From positions 377,747 through 441,746 of the forward strand of contig NZ_JAHOPF010000004.1 of assembly GCF_019038595.1 (NCBI RefSeq): a stretch of 64,000 nt of DNA, given 5' to 3'. The notes beneath the pieces were generated by a model. The model saw nothing but the letters and a program-made list of their open reading frames with translations. It was not told the DNA's origin and did no database searches. This document shows positions 23,863-34,722 of the stretch, in pieces. The DNA is from Kaistella soli (GTDB lineage Bacteria > Bacteroidota > Bacteroidia > Flavobacteriales > Weeksellaceae). A program made the position numbers and the translations under genes. Within the stretch, counting starts at the first letter, position 1; each line of letters begins with the position of its first letter.

Positions 23863-26010
23863 TTATTGTTGGGATGCTTTATTATAAACTTCGATTCTGA
23901 AGTCTTTAATTTTAGCATTGTCCTGAAGGCTTTTCAGTAATGCCTGTCCGAATTGCTGAGAATTCTGTCCTGCGATTGACTGGGTAACCTGTTTGATGTC
24001 TCCCGGCTGTTTGTTGATGGTTTCAGATTTCTTTACCAAAACGTAAACTCCGGTCATTCCTTCTACAGGATTGGAAAGCTTTCCTTTTGCAACACCAAAT
24101 GCTGCTCCAGCAACTTTCGGCTCCATTGCGCCTCCAACTTGCGGGCTCAACATATTTACCTGTCCTGATTGTTTCGGTGAACCGAACAGTTTGGAAATCT
24201 GATCAAGACCTGTTGCTTTTGCAGCTGTAATTTTATCAGAGATCTGTTTTGCAATCAGTTTATTTTTCACGATCGGCTCGATCTGATCTCTTACTGCTTC
24301 TGGATCTGCAGATCCGGCGTCCTGTACTCCGTTCAGATATACAATAACTCTGTCACCTGTTCCGTCAACGGTAAAAATATCAGTATCTCCTTTTTTACGT
24401 TTTTTGTTAAACGCCCATGCAATAATTTCTTCGTCTTTATCCGTTCCTAAACCAGGAAGCTGTCCCTGAAAACGGCCAATTTCTTTTGGATTGAAGAACT
24501 GATAATTATTTTTCTTAGCAACATTGGCAAAATCATTGAAAGATTTCCCCTGAACCTGCTGAATAAATTTGGTTGCCTTAGTGTATACTTCGTTTTCTGT
24601 TTTGTCAGAAGCTTTGATCGCTTTTACCAGGTTAGCGATTTTATAAGTCATCGCGCCTGATTTTTTATCCTCAACGTTGATGATATGGTAACCGAATGGT
24701 GTCTCTGCAATTCCGGTAGTTCCTTTTGGATTAGTAGCCAGGAATTTTAAGTATCCAGGCGCAAAAGGTGTTTCAGGAGTCGTCCAGCCTACGCTTCCGT
24801 TTCTTTCCACTGCATTAGGCTCATCAGAAAGTTTCAGACCCTCGCTGAATTTTGCTGGGTTTGCTTTAATTTCGGCCAACAGATCTTCGGCGATTTTTTT
24901 AGCTTCAGCCTGAGTTCTTGTAGCCGTAGAACGTTCAGCACCTTTATAAGCAATCAAAATGTGTTTGGAAAGCGTAGAATCTGATGTTTTCTTATCCAAT
25001 AATTTAGAAACAACATAGAAGTTCTGCTCTTTATAAGGACCGAAAGTAGTACCTGGACTTGCAGCCGCTACTTTGTCTTTAATTCCTAGAGGAAGTTGGT
25101 TTGCTGAAAAATACTGAGAAGAGAAAGGCATATCAGAATTCAAAGCCACAAACATCGAGTCATTTGTCGTGTTTTGGAAATTTTCTTTTCCGCCGCTCAT
25201 ATCACTTCCCTGTGAAAACAACTTATTGATTTCTGCCTGAGTAGCAGCTTCATCAGAAGCACTTGCCGCCGCAGGAAAATATACTACTCCGATGTTTCTG
25301 CTCGCATCTCTTTTGAACATAATCGGGTGAGCTTTGATATAATTTGCCAAATCCTGAGTGCTAACTTTTACAGGATTTTTCTGAGCGTAAGCACTGTAAT
25401 CTACTTTTACAAAATCGATATCCGCAACCTGGTCTCTCTGCTTCATCATTTCCTCAGCTTCTTTTTTACTTACGGTAATCCCGGTAGTAACATTAGCAAA
25501 AAGCTGTCTTGCCATCATTCTGTATTCAATCGTTTTTTTGGTTTTTAACCAATTATTATACATTTCAACGTTGCCGCTGTTTTTAAGCTCTTCGATCTGT
25601 TTTTTAATTTCCTGACCTTTGAAATTACCTTTCGCGTCAAAATTTTCCGGGTTTTTTGCAAACATCGGATCAAACTGCAGCTGATTCCAGAACATCTCAT
25701 CAGTTAAAGTAAGTCCCATTTTCTCAAACTGCTGCTTGATTAATTTGGACTGAACTAACAATTGCCAAGCCTGCTCTTCCAACCCTTTTGTAGGTTGACC
25801 TTGCTGCTCTGCCTGCTGCTGAAGCATGAAAAGTTGATTGTCGTAATCTTCTTTTGAAATTTCTTCCCCATTTACTTTTCCGAAAACACCAGGGTTTGCG
25901 CCGAATAATTTTTCCAAACTATCAGGATTTACCACGAAAGCCAACATCGCGATCGCGATTATTCCCATCAAAAGCCAAGGTCTGTTTCTAATCTGTCCTA
26001 AAACTGCCAT
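23863..26010 (-). CDS. Peptidyl-prolyl isomerase, PpiD/SurA-like foldase
   Basis: 715 residues. Single N-terminal membrane helix (about 12-27, LLMGIIAIAMLAFVV) places the rest in the periplasm. SurA_N-like region from about 40 (GKVNGEEISKEDYDNQLFMLQQQAEQQGQ), then a parvulin rotamase domain (SKHILIAYKGAERSTATR to AETPFGYHIINVEDKKSG, about 340-460), then a second chaperone-like region. It assists folding of secreted and outer-membrane proteins. The length matches flavobacterial SurA/PpiD proteins. Monocistronic by spacing. Confidence 0.9.
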   Translation of the reverse strand: MAVLGQIRNRPWLLMGIIAIAMLAFVVNPDSLEKLFGANPGVFGKVNGEEISKEDYDNQLFMLQQQAEQQGQPTKGLEEQAWQLLVQSKLIKQQFEKMGLTLTDEMFWNQLQFDPMFAKNPENFDAKGNFKGQEIKKQIEELKNSGNVEMYNNWLKTKKTIEYRMMARQLFANVTTGITVSKKEAEEMMKQRDQVADIDFVKVDYSAYAQKNPVKVSTQDLANYIKAHPIMFKRDASRNIGVVYFPAAASASDEAATQAEINKLFSQGSDMSGGKENFQNTTNDSMFVALNSDMPFSSQYFSANQLPLGIKDKVAAASPGTTFGPYKEQNFYVVSKLLDKKTSDSTLSKHILIAYKGAERSTATRTQAEAKKIAEDLLAEIKANPAKFSEGLKLSDEPNAVERNGSVGWTTPETPFAPGYLKFLATNPKGTTGIAETPFGYHIINVEDKKSGAMTYKIANLVKAIKASDKTENEVYTKATKFIQQVQGKSFNDFANVAKKNNYQFFNPKEIGRFQGQLPGLGTDKDEEIIAWAFNKKRKKGDTDIFTVDGTGDRVIVYLNGVQDAGSADPEAVRDQIEPIVKNKLIAKQISDKITAAKATGLDQISKLFGSPKQSGQVNMLSPQVGGAMEPKVAGAAFGVAKGKLSNPVEGMTGVYVLVKKSETINKQPGDIKQVTQSIAGQNSQQFGQALLKSLQDNAKIKDFRIEVYNKASQQ

Positions 26011-26220
26011 TTTTTTTGTATAATTTTTATCAGTTTGCGAAAATACACATTTTTAACAGATTAAGAAAAAATTTACGCCCTTTAAAGCTATTTTTTATTG
26101 AAAATGGAAATTTTGTCTAAATTTTACCTTGGCACAGTGCTTGTGAAATTAAACCGACCTTTTTATTTAAGGCAGTATTAAAGCAAAACTTTCACTTTGC
26201 TTATTAATTAATTCAATTAA

Positions 26221-26237
26221 AATGACAATTTGTCATT
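26221..26237. promoter_or_regulatory. 17-base palindrome before lon
   Basis: AATGACAA-T-TTGTCATT: perfect 8-base arms around one base, ending 11 bases before the lon ATG. An operator for a stress regulator or a translational hairpin is possible. The half-site TTGTCAT also occurs near ccoI at 4207-4213. Confidence 0.5.
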
Positions 26238-26247
26238 ACCGAATATT

Positions 26248-28653
26248 ATGACAGAATTTGATGACCTCAATTTTGATGAAATTATGGATGATGGTTTCAG
26301 TATTGTAGCAGAAGAAATTAATATTTCTGATATTATGGATATTCCCCAAGACATCGAACAGAAAATCTTCCCGATTTTACCGGTGAGAAATATGGTGATG
26401 TTCCCGAAAGTGGTGATTCCAATTACTGCTGGCCGGGAAATGTCGATTAAACTTTTGGAGGAAGCCCAGAAAAATAATGAGTTTATAGGAATCTTAAGCC
26501 AAAACAATTCAAGCATCGAAAACCCTACGGAAAACGACCTTTATAAAACAGGAACTTTAGCGAAAATCATTAAAATCATTAAACTTCCTGAGGGCAATGT
26601 TACCGCGATCACACGAGGTTTCCAGAGATTTACCGTTAAGAAATTCACCGAAACCAAACCTTATTTCAGAGCTGAAGTAACGAAGCTGAAAGAGGTTGCA
26701 TCAAAAAAAACAGAAGAATACAGCGCGCTTTTGGAAAACATTAAGGATTTAGCTTTAAAAATAGTTGATTTAGATCCTAACATTCCCTCTGCTGCCAATT
26801 TCGCCATCAAAAACATGAGCGATAATGAAGATTTGCTGAATTTCATCTGCTCCAACGCGAACTTTTCTCTTTCCCATAAACAGAAACTTCTGGAAGAAAA
26901 AAGCCTGATGAACCGTGCTCAGAAGTGCTACGAACTCATGCATGATGATTTCCGCAAACTAGAGTTACGCAACCAGATTCATCAGAAAACCAACCGGGAA
27001 CTGGATAAGAGCCAAAGAGAATATTTCCTGAATCAGCAGATCAGAGCCATTCAGGAGGAACTTGGCGGAGGACCGGAGTCTGATGTGGAAGAACTTTTGC
27101 TGAAAGCAAAAAATGTAAAATGGAATGAAGAGGTTGAAAATCATTTCCAAAAAGAAATCAATCGGCTTCAGCGCCAAAACCCAAATTCGCCTGATTATAA
27201 TGTGCAGCGGAATTATCTCGACTTCTTTACTGAATTGCCTTGGGAAACCTATTCCAAAGATATTTTTGACATTAACAAAGCCCAAAAAGTTCTGGACAAA
27301 GCGCATTTTGGTTTAGAAGATATCAAAAAAAGAATTCTGGAACATATGGCTGTTCTGAAACTCAAGAACAATATGAAATCTCCGATTTTATGTTTGGTAG
27401 GTCCTCCGGGAGTCGGAAAAACATCGCTCGGAAAATCGGTAGCAGACGCACTCGGAAGAAAATATGTGAGAGTTTCTTTAGGCGGACTTCACGACGAATC
27501 TGAAATCCGCGGACACCGAAAAACTTATATCGGTGCGATGGCTGGAAGAATTCTGCAATCTATAAAGAAAGCCGGAACTTCTAATCCTGTCATTGTGCTG
27601 GATGAAATCGATAAAATCGGACAGGGAATTCACGGCGATCCAAGCTCTGCATTGCTGGAAGTTCTCGATCCGGAACAGAACAGTTCGTTCTATGACAATT
27701 TCCTTGAAATGGGTTACGATCTGTCCAAAGTAATGTTTATTGCAACAGCAAACTCTCTCTCCACCGTTCAGCGCCCATTGCTCGACAGGATGGAAATCAT
27801 AGAAATCGCAGGTTACACTTTAGAAGAAAAAGTGGAGATTGCAAAACGTCATTTAATTAAAAAACAGCAGGAAGAAAACGGCTTGGATTCCAAATCTTTC
27901 AAACTTGGAAATGCTGAACTCAAACATATTATTGATGCTCATACCTCTGAAAGCGGGGTTCGCGGTCTTGAAAAGCAGATAGCTTCCGTGGCAAGATGGG
28001 CTGCGCTGCAGACCGCAATGGAAAAAGAATATGACCCGAAAATTACCATCGACAGAATTGATGAAATTCTCGGCGTACCAAGACCTAAAAGTTTATCGGA
28101 AATAACAGGCGTTCCCGGCGTTGTCACCGGCTTAGCGTGGACTCAGGTCGGTGGTGATATTCTTTTCATCGAAAGTATTTTGAGCGAAGGAAAAGGAAAC
28201 CTTACCATGACCGGAAATCTGGGAACAGTAATGAAAGAATCCGCAACCATCGCACTGGAATATATTAAAGCCAAACATGATGAACTCGGAATTTCTTCCG
28301 AAGATATCCAGAAAAAAAATATCCACGTTCACGTTCCTGAAGGTGCAACGCCGAAAGACGGTCCTTCTGCAGGAATTGCAATGTTGACTTCTATTGTTTC
28401 AAGTTTTAAAAATAAGAAAGTAAAATCGCATTTAGCAATGACAGGCGAAATTACGCTTCGCGGAAAAGTACTTCCGGTAGGCGGAATTAAGGAGAAACTT
28501 CTTGCCGCAACCAGAGCGGGAATTACCCAAATCATCCTTTGCGACGCTAACAGAAAAGATGTAGAGGAGATTAAAAAAGATTATCTTAAAAACTTAAAAG
28601 TGCATTACGTGAGCCGGATGAGCGAAGTGATCGAACTGGCAATCGAAAAATAG
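26248..28653 (+). CDS. lon: ATP-dependent protease La
   Basis: 801 residues from the ATG at 26248; an in-frame TTG at 26230 lies inside a palindrome and is unlikely. The N-terminal LON substrate-binding domain ([21 protein letters not shown]) is followed by a coiled coil. The AAA+ module has Walker [10 protein letters not shown] near residue 386 and Walker [12 protein letters not shown]. The Ser-Lys protease domain carries GPSAGIAM (catalytic Ser near 704) and [10 protein letters not shown] (Lys near 747). It degrades damaged and regulatory proteins in the cytosol. It ends in a strong terminator. Confidence 0.97.
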   Translation: MTEFDDLNFDEIMDDGFSIVAEEINISDIMDIPQDIEQKIFPILPVRNMVMFPKVVIPITAGREMSIKLLEEAQKNNEFIGILSQNNSSIENPTENDLYKTGTLAKIIKIIKLPEGNVTAITRGFQRFTVKKFTETKPYFRAEVTKLKEVASKKTEEYSALLENIKDLALKIVDLDPNIPSAANFAIKNMSDNEDLLNFICSNANFSLSHKQKLLEEKSLMNRAQKCYELMHDDFRKLELRNQIHQKTNRELDKSQREYFLNQQIRAIQEELGGGPESDVEELLLKAKNVKWNEEVENHFQKEINRLQRQNPNSPDYNVQRNYLDFFTELPWETYSKDIFDINKAQKVLDKAHFGLEDIKKRILEHMAVLKLKNNMKSPILCLVGPPGVGKTSLGKSVADALGRKYVRVSLGGLHDESEIRGHRKTYIGAMAGRILQSIKKAGTSNPVIVLDEIDKIGQGIHGDPSSALLEVLDPEQNSSFYDNFLEMGYDLSKVMFIATANSLSTVQRPLLDRMEIIEIAGYTLEEKVEIAKRHLIKKQQEENGLDSKSFKLGNAELKHIIDAHTSESGVRGLEKQIASVARWAALQTAMEKEYDPKITIDRIDEILGVPRPKSLSEITGVPGVVTGLAWTQVGGDILFIESILSEGKGNLTMTGNLGTVMKESATIALEYIKAKHDELGISSEDIQKKNIHVHVPEGATPKDGPSAGIAMLTSIVSSFKNKKVKSHLAMTGEITLRGKVLPVGGIKEKLLAATRAGITQIILCDANRKDVEEIKKDYLKNLKVHYVSRMSEVIELAIEK

Positions 28654-28676
28654 TTTTTCTCTCAAATATAATAATG

Positions 28677-28712
28677 GCAGAGACGTGAGTGAATCACGTC
28701 TCTGCTTTTTTT
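28677..28712 (+). terminator. Strong intrinsic terminator of lon
   Basis: Perfect 12-base stem GCAGAGACGTGA / TCACGTCTCTGC with a 5-base loop, then seven T residues. Confidence 0.93.
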
Positions 28713-28780
28713 AACGGCCAGCTCACAAATTTTCTGAGTCAAAGTAATTATCAAAAAGCATTTTTTTGTTACTTTGTTTA

Positions 28781-29884
28781 ATGATGGAAATAAAACTGCC
28801 TTTCGTGGCAAAACTGGCTCTGATCCTTATCAGTATTCTAGCTTTAGGATATCTTGCGGCAATCGGAAAGACGATACTTTCTCCGCTGGTTTTCGCTTTT
28901 TTGATCGCACTGCTCTTTCTGCCATTAGCCAATTTTTTAGAAAAAAAACTTAAATTTTCCCGGACGCTCTCCACCTTTTCTTCGGTATTGATTATGTTGG
29001 TTGGGTTACTGTCAATTCTTTATTTTTTCGCCGTACAACTGAGCGATTTCACCAATGATTTTCCGGAGATCCAAAAGCAGGTGAGCAAATCACTTCTTAC
29101 GCTGCAGGTTTGGGTTTCGAAAACATTCCATCTCAATATCATCAACCAATACAAATACATCAATCAGGGACTTGAAAAACTGCTTTCTTCCACAGGAGTT
29201 ATTTTAGGATTCACGGTTTCGATGTTTTCCTCTTCGCTGGCATTTATTTCTTTCAGCGTGTTATTTTTTATTTTTATCCTGAATTACCGCCGGGTTCTTT
29301 ACCAGTTCATTATTTCAGTGTTCAGCGAGAAACATTTTGCCAAAGTTCATGAGATTCTTGCGGAAGTGCAGCGGATCATTAAACAGTATATTTTCGGCTT
29401 ATTTATTCAAATTATCATCGTAAGTACTTTAACCAGCATTTTACTTTCGGTAATCGGCGTCAAATATGCTGTTCTGCTGGGCGTTCTGACAGGTCTGATG
29501 AATATTATTCCGTATATCGGGATTTTCATTTCCGTTCTTATTGCATGCCTGCTCTCCTTTGCTACAGGAGGTTCTCCGCTTTTCGTTCTGTTGGGGTATT
29601 TGGGAATCCATTTAATAGATGCCAATATTACCCTTCCTCTTGTCGTCGGTTCAAAAGTAAAAATCAATGCGCTGTTTACTTTTATCGGACTGCTTGTCGG
29701 TGAAGCGATGTGGGGGATTTCCGGAATGTTTTTAAGTATTCCTTTGTTGGCCATTATGAAAATTATTTTCGAGAGAGTTGAAGGACTTGAAGCCTGGGGA
29801 AAAGTGCTGGGCGAGGAAAGCAAGACTAAAATCCGCAGGAAATATAAGATTACTAAGAAAATTACTTTAGAAGAAAAGGAATAA
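28781..29884 (+). CDS. AI-2E family transporter
   Basis: 367 residues from the first of two adjacent ATGs (28781 or 28784). About eight membrane helices in the AI-2E_transport arrangement: two N-terminal pairs, a cytosolic coiled region (FSEKHFAKVHEILAEVQRIIKQYI), then GVLTGLMNIIPYIGIFIS and FLSIPLLAIMKIIFERVEGL. The name comes from TqsA of E. coli; most members are uncharacterised exporters or Na+/H+ antiporters, so a quorum-sensing role should not be assumed. The C terminus is strongly basic. DoxX follows 30 bases later. Confidence 0.85.
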   Translation: MMEIKLPFVAKLALILISILALGYLAAIGKTILSPLVFAFLIALLFLPLANFLEKKLKFSRTLSTFSSVLIMLVGLLSILYFFAVQLSDFTNDFPEIQKQVSKSLLTLQVWVSKTFHLNIINQYKYINQGLEKLLSSTGVILGFTVSMFSSSLAFISFSVLFFIFILNYRRVLYQFIISVFSEKHFAKVHEILAEVQRIIKQYIFGLFIQIIIVSTLTSILLSVIGVKYAVLLGVLTGLMNIIPYIGIFISVLIACLLSFATGGSPLFVLLGYLGIHLIDANITLPLVVGSKVKINALFTFIGLLVGEAMWGISGMFLSIPLLAIMKIIFERVEGLEAWGKVLGEESKTKIRRKYKITKKITLEEKE

Positions 29885-29914
29885 TAATTTTAAATTCTTA
29901 AAAAACCTTAACCA

Positions 29915-30295
29915 ATGAAAATCGTTAAACTTATCTTATTCACACTTTTTGCCCTGATGTTTATTAACGCCGGGTTAGACAAATTTTTGCATTATATGCC
30001 AATCCCTCAAGATCTCCCCGAAGAACTGCAGAAAGTTGGCGTCGCATTCATGCAGATTCCGTGGCTGATGCCGCTGGTTGGCGCTGCTGAACTAACCGGC
30101 GGATTACTCGTCCTTTATCCGAAAACACGAACATTGGGAGCCATCGTGCTTTTACCGGTTCTGGCTGGGATTCTACTGCAAAACTTTGTGGTAGTACCAT
30201 CAGTAACTGGAATTGGAATAGCCGCAGTTATGTTTCTGATCGATCTCTGGATTTTGTTTGACAATAAACATAAACTGAAACCTATTTTCAGTTAA
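29915..30295 (+). CDS. DoxX-family membrane protein
   Basis: 126 residues with four membrane helices. Signature blocks are FALMFINAGLDKFLHY and WLMPLVGAAELTGGLLVLYPKTRTLGAI. DoxX-like proteins are linked to thiol or oxidative stress in some bacteria, but most have no known reaction. A clear terminator follows. Confidence 0.82.
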   Translation: MKIVKLILFTLFALMFINAGLDKFLHYMPIPQDLPEELQKVGVAFMQIPWLMPLVGAAELTGGLLVLYPKTRTLGAIVLLPVLAGILLQNFVVVPSVTGIGIAAVMFLIDLWILFDNKHKLKPIFS

Positions 30296-30325
30296 ACTGA
30301 ACTTTTTAGAATCTACCGATTAAAT

Positions 30326-30355
30326 ATTCCTGCAGTCTGCGGGAATGTTTTTTTT
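30326..30355 (+). terminator. Intrinsic terminator after the DoxX gene
   Basis: Stem ATTCCTGCA / TGCGGGAAT (one G-T pair), 3-base loop, then eight T residues. Confidence 0.88.
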
Positions 30356-30481
30356 ACAAACACTTCATTACCAACGGATTGAAACCGAAAAATAACTTTA
30401 CAAGAAACAAAAAACCTATTTACAAACTTTACACGCAAATCTTACGGAAATTCGAATTAATAAAATCAAAAAATTTCCGCT

Positions 30482-31399
30482 ATGAAAACTATTTATTCAA
30501 AAACAATCATCAGCTCACTCATTCTCTTCGCCTTCAGCTCGTGTAAAAAAGGTGAGCATGTTGGAAGCAGTTCCATGAACATCGCTTCTGAAACAGCCGA
30601 CAGTGCCGCAATTGTTTCTGACAGCATTTCTTCTGTCGCAACTTTACAAATGGAGGACAAAAAATTCATTAAAACTGCGGATGTGCATATGGAAGTGGAA
30701 GATGTTTATGACGCAACCATTTCCATTGAAAAAACGTTGAAAGATATTGGGGGATTTGTTACGTCAAGCCGTCTGAATACACAGGTTGTAAATGAAGAAA
30801 CCTACAATACTTCTGACGAAAACGCAATACTGGTAAGGAAATTTCAGACGGAAAACACGATGCAGGTCCGCGTTCCTTCCGATCAACTGGGGGATTTTCT
30901 ACAAATAATTAATGATAAAAAATTATTTCTGAATTCAAGAACAATACAGGCAGAAGATGTAACCTCAAATATTAAACTTGCAGAGCTCGAAGCTAAAAGG
31001 AATGCTAAAACTGCAGAAAATATTACGAAAATAAAAACGGATAAATCCAAAGTAAAATTGAGCGACGATAATATGAGCGAAAGTAATTATCAAAAAATAG
31101 CAACCCTGAATATTACGGATCAGCTAAAATACAGCACCGTTAATATTTTACTTAAAGAACCTAAACTTCGGATCGCCGAAATTGCTGTAACCAATACCAG
31201 AAACATTGATAACAAATACAAATCCAGTTTTCAATACGATGTGAAAAATGCTTTTATAGAAGGATTTTATCTCGTGCTGAAGATCATAATCGGGTTAGTT
31301 ACACTTTGGCCGGTACTTCTGATAGCAGGTTTCATTTTTTACTTCTTAAAAAAGAAAAAAAGCATTCGCCGATTACAAAAACAGGAAACTCCTGAATAA
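30482..31399 (+). CDS. DUF4349 lipoprotein with C-terminal membrane helix
   Basis: 305 residues. Lipoprotein signal ending FSSC (Cys21). DUF4349 core from about 58 to 255: FIKTADVHMEVEDVYDATI, then QVRVPSDQLGDFL, then a helical hairpin with many Lys and Glu (SNIKLAELEAKRNAKTAENI). A C-terminal membrane helix (about 262-292) and a basic tail follow. Having both a lipid anchor and a membrane helix is typical of DUF4349 proteins. Envelope function unknown. A terminator follows. Confidence 0.82.
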   Translation: MKTIYSKTIISSLILFAFSSCKKGEHVGSSSMNIASETADSAAIVSDSISSVATLQMEDKKFIKTADVHMEVEDVYDATISIEKTLKDIGGFVTSSRLNTQVVNEETYNTSDENAILVRKFQTENTMQVRVPSDQLGDFLQIINDKKLFLNSRTIQAEDVTSNIKLAELEAKRNAKTAENITKIKTDKSKVKLSDDNMSESNYQKIATLNITDQLKYSTVNILLKEPKLRIAEIAVTNTRNIDNKYKSSFQYDVKNAFIEGFYLVLKIIIGLVTLWPVLLIAGFIFYFLKKKKSIRRLQKQETPE

Positions 31400-31426
31400 A
31401 TAGAGAAGCATATAGCTTTTCAGATT

Positions 31427-31462
31427 TTAACCTCCGCAATTTTTCCGGAGGTTTTATTTTTT
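31427..31462 (+). terminator. Intrinsic terminator before pgi
   Basis: Stem AACCTCCG / CGGAGGTT with a 9-base loop, then TTATTTTTT. The pgi -7 element begins four bases after it. Confidence 0.88.
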
Positions 31463-31465
31463 CCG

Positions 31466-31473
31466 TAAATTTG
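31466..31473 (+). promoter_or_regulatory. -7 promoter element of pgi
   Basis: TAAATTTG fits TAnnTTTG; start site near 31480, leader about 27 nt. Confidence 0.5.
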
Positions 31474-31506
31474 CACCGTTCTATATTCTTTATCAAATAA
31501 CAATCT

Positions 31507-33147
31507 ATGTTACCAAAAATAAATCCTACTCAAACCAATTCCTGGAAAGCTTTAAATGAACATTTCGCACAGAGTGATTTCGATCTTCGCACGCTTTTCC
31601 AAGATGATTCCGAAAGATTCAACAGGTTTTCAATTAAAAGACCGGATTATCTCTTCGATTTTTCTAAAAATTTGATTGACGACAGAACTTTCGAATTACT
31701 GCTGAGTTTAGCTGAGGAATGCGGATTGAAACCTTCCATCGAAAAAATGTTTTCTGGCGATAAGATCAATGAAACAGAAGGAAGAGCTGTCCTGCACACG
31801 GCTTTAAGAGATTTTTCTGACAAAGAAATTTTGGTGGATGGCGAAAATATAAAACCCGGAATTAAAAAAGTTCTGGATCAGATGAAAACCTTTTCCGGAA
31901 AAGTGATCTCCGGGGAACACAAAGGGTTTTCAGGCAAGGAAATTACCGACGTGGTAAATATCGGAATCGGCGGCTCAGATTTGGGACCGGTTATGGTGTG
32001 TTCGGCGCTGAAACATTTTAAAACCAGACTCAACGTACATTTTGTATCCAATGTAGACGGAAACCATATTGCTGAAGTGGTGAAAAACTTAGATCCGGAG
32101 ACAACACTTTTTATCATTGCATCTAAAACATTTACGACTCAGGAAACGATGACCAACGCAGAATCTGCTAAATCATGGTTTTTAAACAAAGGAAAGCAAG
32201 AAGATGTGGCGAAACATTTCGTGGCACTTTCAACCAATATCAGTTCCGTTAAAGCTTTCGGAATTGCGGAAGAGAACATTTTCGAGTTCTGGGACTGGGT
32301 TGGCGGAAGATATTCGCTTTGGAGCGCGATCGGTTTAAGCATTTCTCTCGCCGTTGGTTACGAAAACTTCGAACAGTTATTAAAAGGCGCTAATGAAACC
32401 GATGTACATTTTCAAACTGCCGATTTTAAAGAAAACATCCCTGTTTTAATGGCACTTCTGGGAATTTGGTACCGCAATTTCTTTGATGCAGGAACGTATG
32501 CAATTTTACCTTATTCGCAGTATTTAGACCGGTTTGCAGCCTATCTTCAGCAAGGTGATATGGAAAGTAACGGAAAATGTGTGGACAGAAACGGAGAATT
32601 TGTAGATTATGAAACCGGTCCGATTATTTGGGGAGAACCCGGAACAAACGGTCAGCATGCGTTTTATCAGTTGATTCATCAGGGAACAGAACTTATTCCT
32701 GCAGATTTTATCGCTTATGTAAAATCGTGTAATCAGGTTTCTGATCATCAGGAAAAATTATTAGCCAACTTTTTTGCACAGACTGAAGCGCTGGCATTCG
32801 GGAAAACTGAAGAAGAAGTGAGAACTGAGTTTTTAGCTCAGGGCAAAAAAGAGGAAGAATTTGGACAGTTAATCAATTACAAGGTTTTCCACGGAAACAC
32901 TCCAACAAACTCTCTGTTAATTAATGAATTAACTCCGTTTTCATTAGGCCAGCTGATCGCTTTGTATGAGCATAAAATTTTTGTTCAGGGCGTTATCTGG
33001 AATGTCTTCAGTTTCGACCAGTTTGGTGTTGAATTAGGAAAAGTTTTGGCAGGAAAAGTACTTTCAGAACTTGAAAATGAAGATAAAGTTTCTTCTCACG
33101 ATTCTTCTACCAACGGTTTGATGAATTATTTCAAAGAGAAAAAGTAG
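31507..33147 (+). CDS. pgi: Glucose-6-phosphate isomerase
   Basis: 546 residues, full length for the long PGI type. Interconverts glucose-6-phosphate and fructose-6-phosphate in glycolysis and gluconeogenesis. Motifs: [15 protein letters not shown], the phosphate site [52 protein letters not shown] and a C-terminal Lys region. folD follows 30 bases later on the same strand, so the two may be co-transcribed with queE. Confidence 0.97.
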   Translation: MLPKINPTQTNSWKALNEHFAQSDFDLRTLFQDDSERFNRFSIKRPDYLFDFSKNLIDDRTFELLLSLAEECGLKPSIEKMFSGDKINETEGRAVLHTALRDFSDKEILVDGENIKPGIKKVLDQMKTFSGKVISGEHKGFSGKEITDVVNIGIGGSDLGPVMVCSALKHFKTRLNVHFVSNVDGNHIAEVVKNLDPETTLFIIASKTFTTQETMTNAESAKSWFLNKGKQEDVAKHFVALSTNISSVKAFGIAEENIFEFWDWVGGRYSLWSAIGLSISLAVGYENFEQLLKGANETDVHFQTADFKENIPVLMALLGIWYRNFFDAGTYAILPYSQYLDRFAAYLQQGDMESNGKCVDRNGEFVDYETGPIIWGEPGTNGQHAFYQLIHQGTELIPADFIAYVKSCNQVSDHQEKLLANFFAQTEALAFGKTEEEVRTEFLAQGKKEEEFGQLINYKVFHGNTPTNSLLINELTPFSLGQLIALYEHKIFVQGVIWNVFSFDQFGVELGKVLAGKVLSELENEDKVSSHDSSTNGLMNYFKEKK

Positions 33148-33177
33148 ATCCGAAATCAATCTAAAGTAAAAATAAAA

Positions 33178-34062
33178 ATGGCACAAATTCTCGACGGACT
33201 TAAAATTTCGAAAGAAATAAAGCAGGAAATCCGCTCAGACGTAGAAAAAATTGTTGAGGGTAAAAGACGACCGCCGCATCTGGTAGCGATTTTGGTAGGC
33301 AGCAACGGCGCAAGTATCGCGTATGTAAACAACAAAATCAAAGACTGCAAGGAAGTGGGTTTCAAATCTTCATTAGTGAAATTCCCGAGCACGGTTTCAG
33401 AATCTGAACTGTTGGAAAAAATTGATGAACTCAACAAATCCAAAGAGGTAGACGGGTTTATCGTGCAGTTGCCTTTACCGAAACAGATCGATCAGGAAAA
33501 AATAATTATGGCGATAGATCCGAGAAAGGATGTTGACGGTTTTCACCCGGAAAACTTCGGAAAAATGGCTTTGGAAATGGACACCTTTTTACCTGCAACA
33601 CCATACGGAATTCTTACGCTTTTAGAACGTTACGGAATTGAAACCAAAGGAAAACACTGTGTAATTATCGGAAGAAGCCGCATTGTGGGAAAACCGATGA
33701 GTATTCTTATGGGAAGAAAAGATTTCCCGGGGAATTCTACTGTTACTTTAACCCATTCTTACACACCGCATATTGAAAAATTCACAAAAAATGCTGATAT
33801 TGTAATCACTGCTTTAGGAGATCCAAATTTTTTAAAAGCGGAAATGATCAAAGAAGGAACTGTAATTGTGGATGTTGGAATTACAAGATTAGAAGACGAC
33901 TCAGAAAAAGGATATAAATTAGTAGGTGACGTAGATTTCGAAAGCTGCAAAACAAAGGCAGCGTGGATCACTCCTGTTCCCGGCGGCGTTGGCCCGATGA
34001 CCAGGGCAATGCTGATGAAAAATACAATTTTAGCTTACAAAACTTCAGTATATAATGACTAA
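33178..34062 (+). CDS. folD: Methylenetetrahydrofolate dehydrogenase / methenyl-THF cyclohydrolase
   Basis: 294 residues. Bifunctional cytosolic enzyme of one-carbon metabolism. Motifs: AILVGSNGASIAYVNNKIKDC (catalytic Lys and Tyr), GFIVQLPLPKQID, DVDGFHPENFGKM, the NADP-binding segment CVIIGRSRIVGKPMSILMG, and TPVPGGVGPMTRAMLMKN. It overlaps the queE start by 8 bases, suggesting coupling. A single-carbon donor for panB and purine synthesis comes from this step. Confidence 0.97.
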   Translation: MAQILDGLKISKEIKQEIRSDVEKIVEGKRRPPHLVAILVGSNGASIAYVNNKIKDCKEVGFKSSLVKFPSTVSESELLEKIDELNKSKEVDGFIVQLPLPKQIDQEKIIMAIDPRKDVDGFHPENFGKMALEMDTFLPATPYGILTLLERYGIETKGKHCVIIGRSRIVGKPMSILMGRKDFPGNSTVTLTHSYTPHIEKFTKNADIVITALGDPNFLKAEMIKEGTVIVDVGITRLEDDSEKGYKLVGDVDFESCKTKAAWITPVPGGVGPMTRAMLMKNTILAYKTSVYND

Positions 34063-34687
34063 AGAAGAAGAAAATATTTTATTAAATGAAGGAAAAATGC
34101 TCCCGGTAATGGAGCATTTTTATACTTTACAGGGAGAAGGTTCCCATTCAGGAAAAGCAGCATATTTCATCCGGCTTGGCGGCTGTGATGTGGGCTGTCA
34201 CTGGTGCGACGTGAAGGAAAGCTGGGACCCGAATCTTCACCCGCTGATGAATACGGAAGAAATTGCGCAGACCGCAGCAAAATACTGCAAAACCATCGTA
34301 TTAACCGGAGGCGAGCCATTGATGTGGAATCTGGAACCGTTAACCACCCGTTTGAAAGAACTGGGCTGCGACATTCATATTGAAACTTCCGGAGCTTACG
34401 AAATGAGCGGAATCCTTGACTGGATCACGCTTTCTCCAAAAAAAACAGGCTTACCTAAGGAGAGTATTTACGAAAAAGCCAGCGAATTAAAGGTGATTGT
34501 TTTCAATAACAACGATTTCAAATTTGCCGAGGAGCAGGCTGCAAAAGTATCGGAAAACTGCAAACTTTACCTCCAGAGCGAATGGAGTAAAAGAAACGAA
34601 ATGTATCCGAAAATCACAGATTTTATCCTTGCCAATCCAAAATGGCAGGTTTCAGTTCAAACCCATAAATATTTGAATATTCCGTAA
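34055..34687 (+). CDS. queE: 7-carboxy-7-deazaguanine synthase
   Basis: 210 residues. Radical SAM enzyme converting 6-carboxytetrahydropterin to CDG in queuosine synthesis. The cluster motif is Cys44-x3-Cys48-x2-Cys51 (GGCDVGCHWCD), the standard CxxxCxxC. Other blocks: GEGSHSGKAAYFIRLGG, IVLTGGEPLMW, IHIETSGAY. Shorter than the E. coli enzyme in the cap region but within the family range. Start overlaps folD. No other que gene is in the window. Confidence 0.93.
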   Translation: MTKEEENILLNEGKMLPVMEHFYTLQGEGSHSGKAAYFIRLGGCDVGCHWCDVKESWDPNLHPLMNTEEIAQTAAKYCKTIVLTGGEPLMWNLEPLTTRLKELGCDIHIETSGAYEMSGILDWITLSPKKTGLPKESIYEKASELKVIVFNNNDFKFAEEQAAKVSENCKLYLQSEWSKRNEMYPKITDFILANPKWQVSVQTHKYLNIP

Positions 34688-34722
34688 ATTATGTTAAATT
34701 TACTTTTTATTTAGTTAAGTTT

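Noticed and set aside
28781-29884. Autoinducer-2 exporter and quorum-sensing role
   Set aside because: The family name reflects one E. coli member; no other quorum-sensing gene is in the window.
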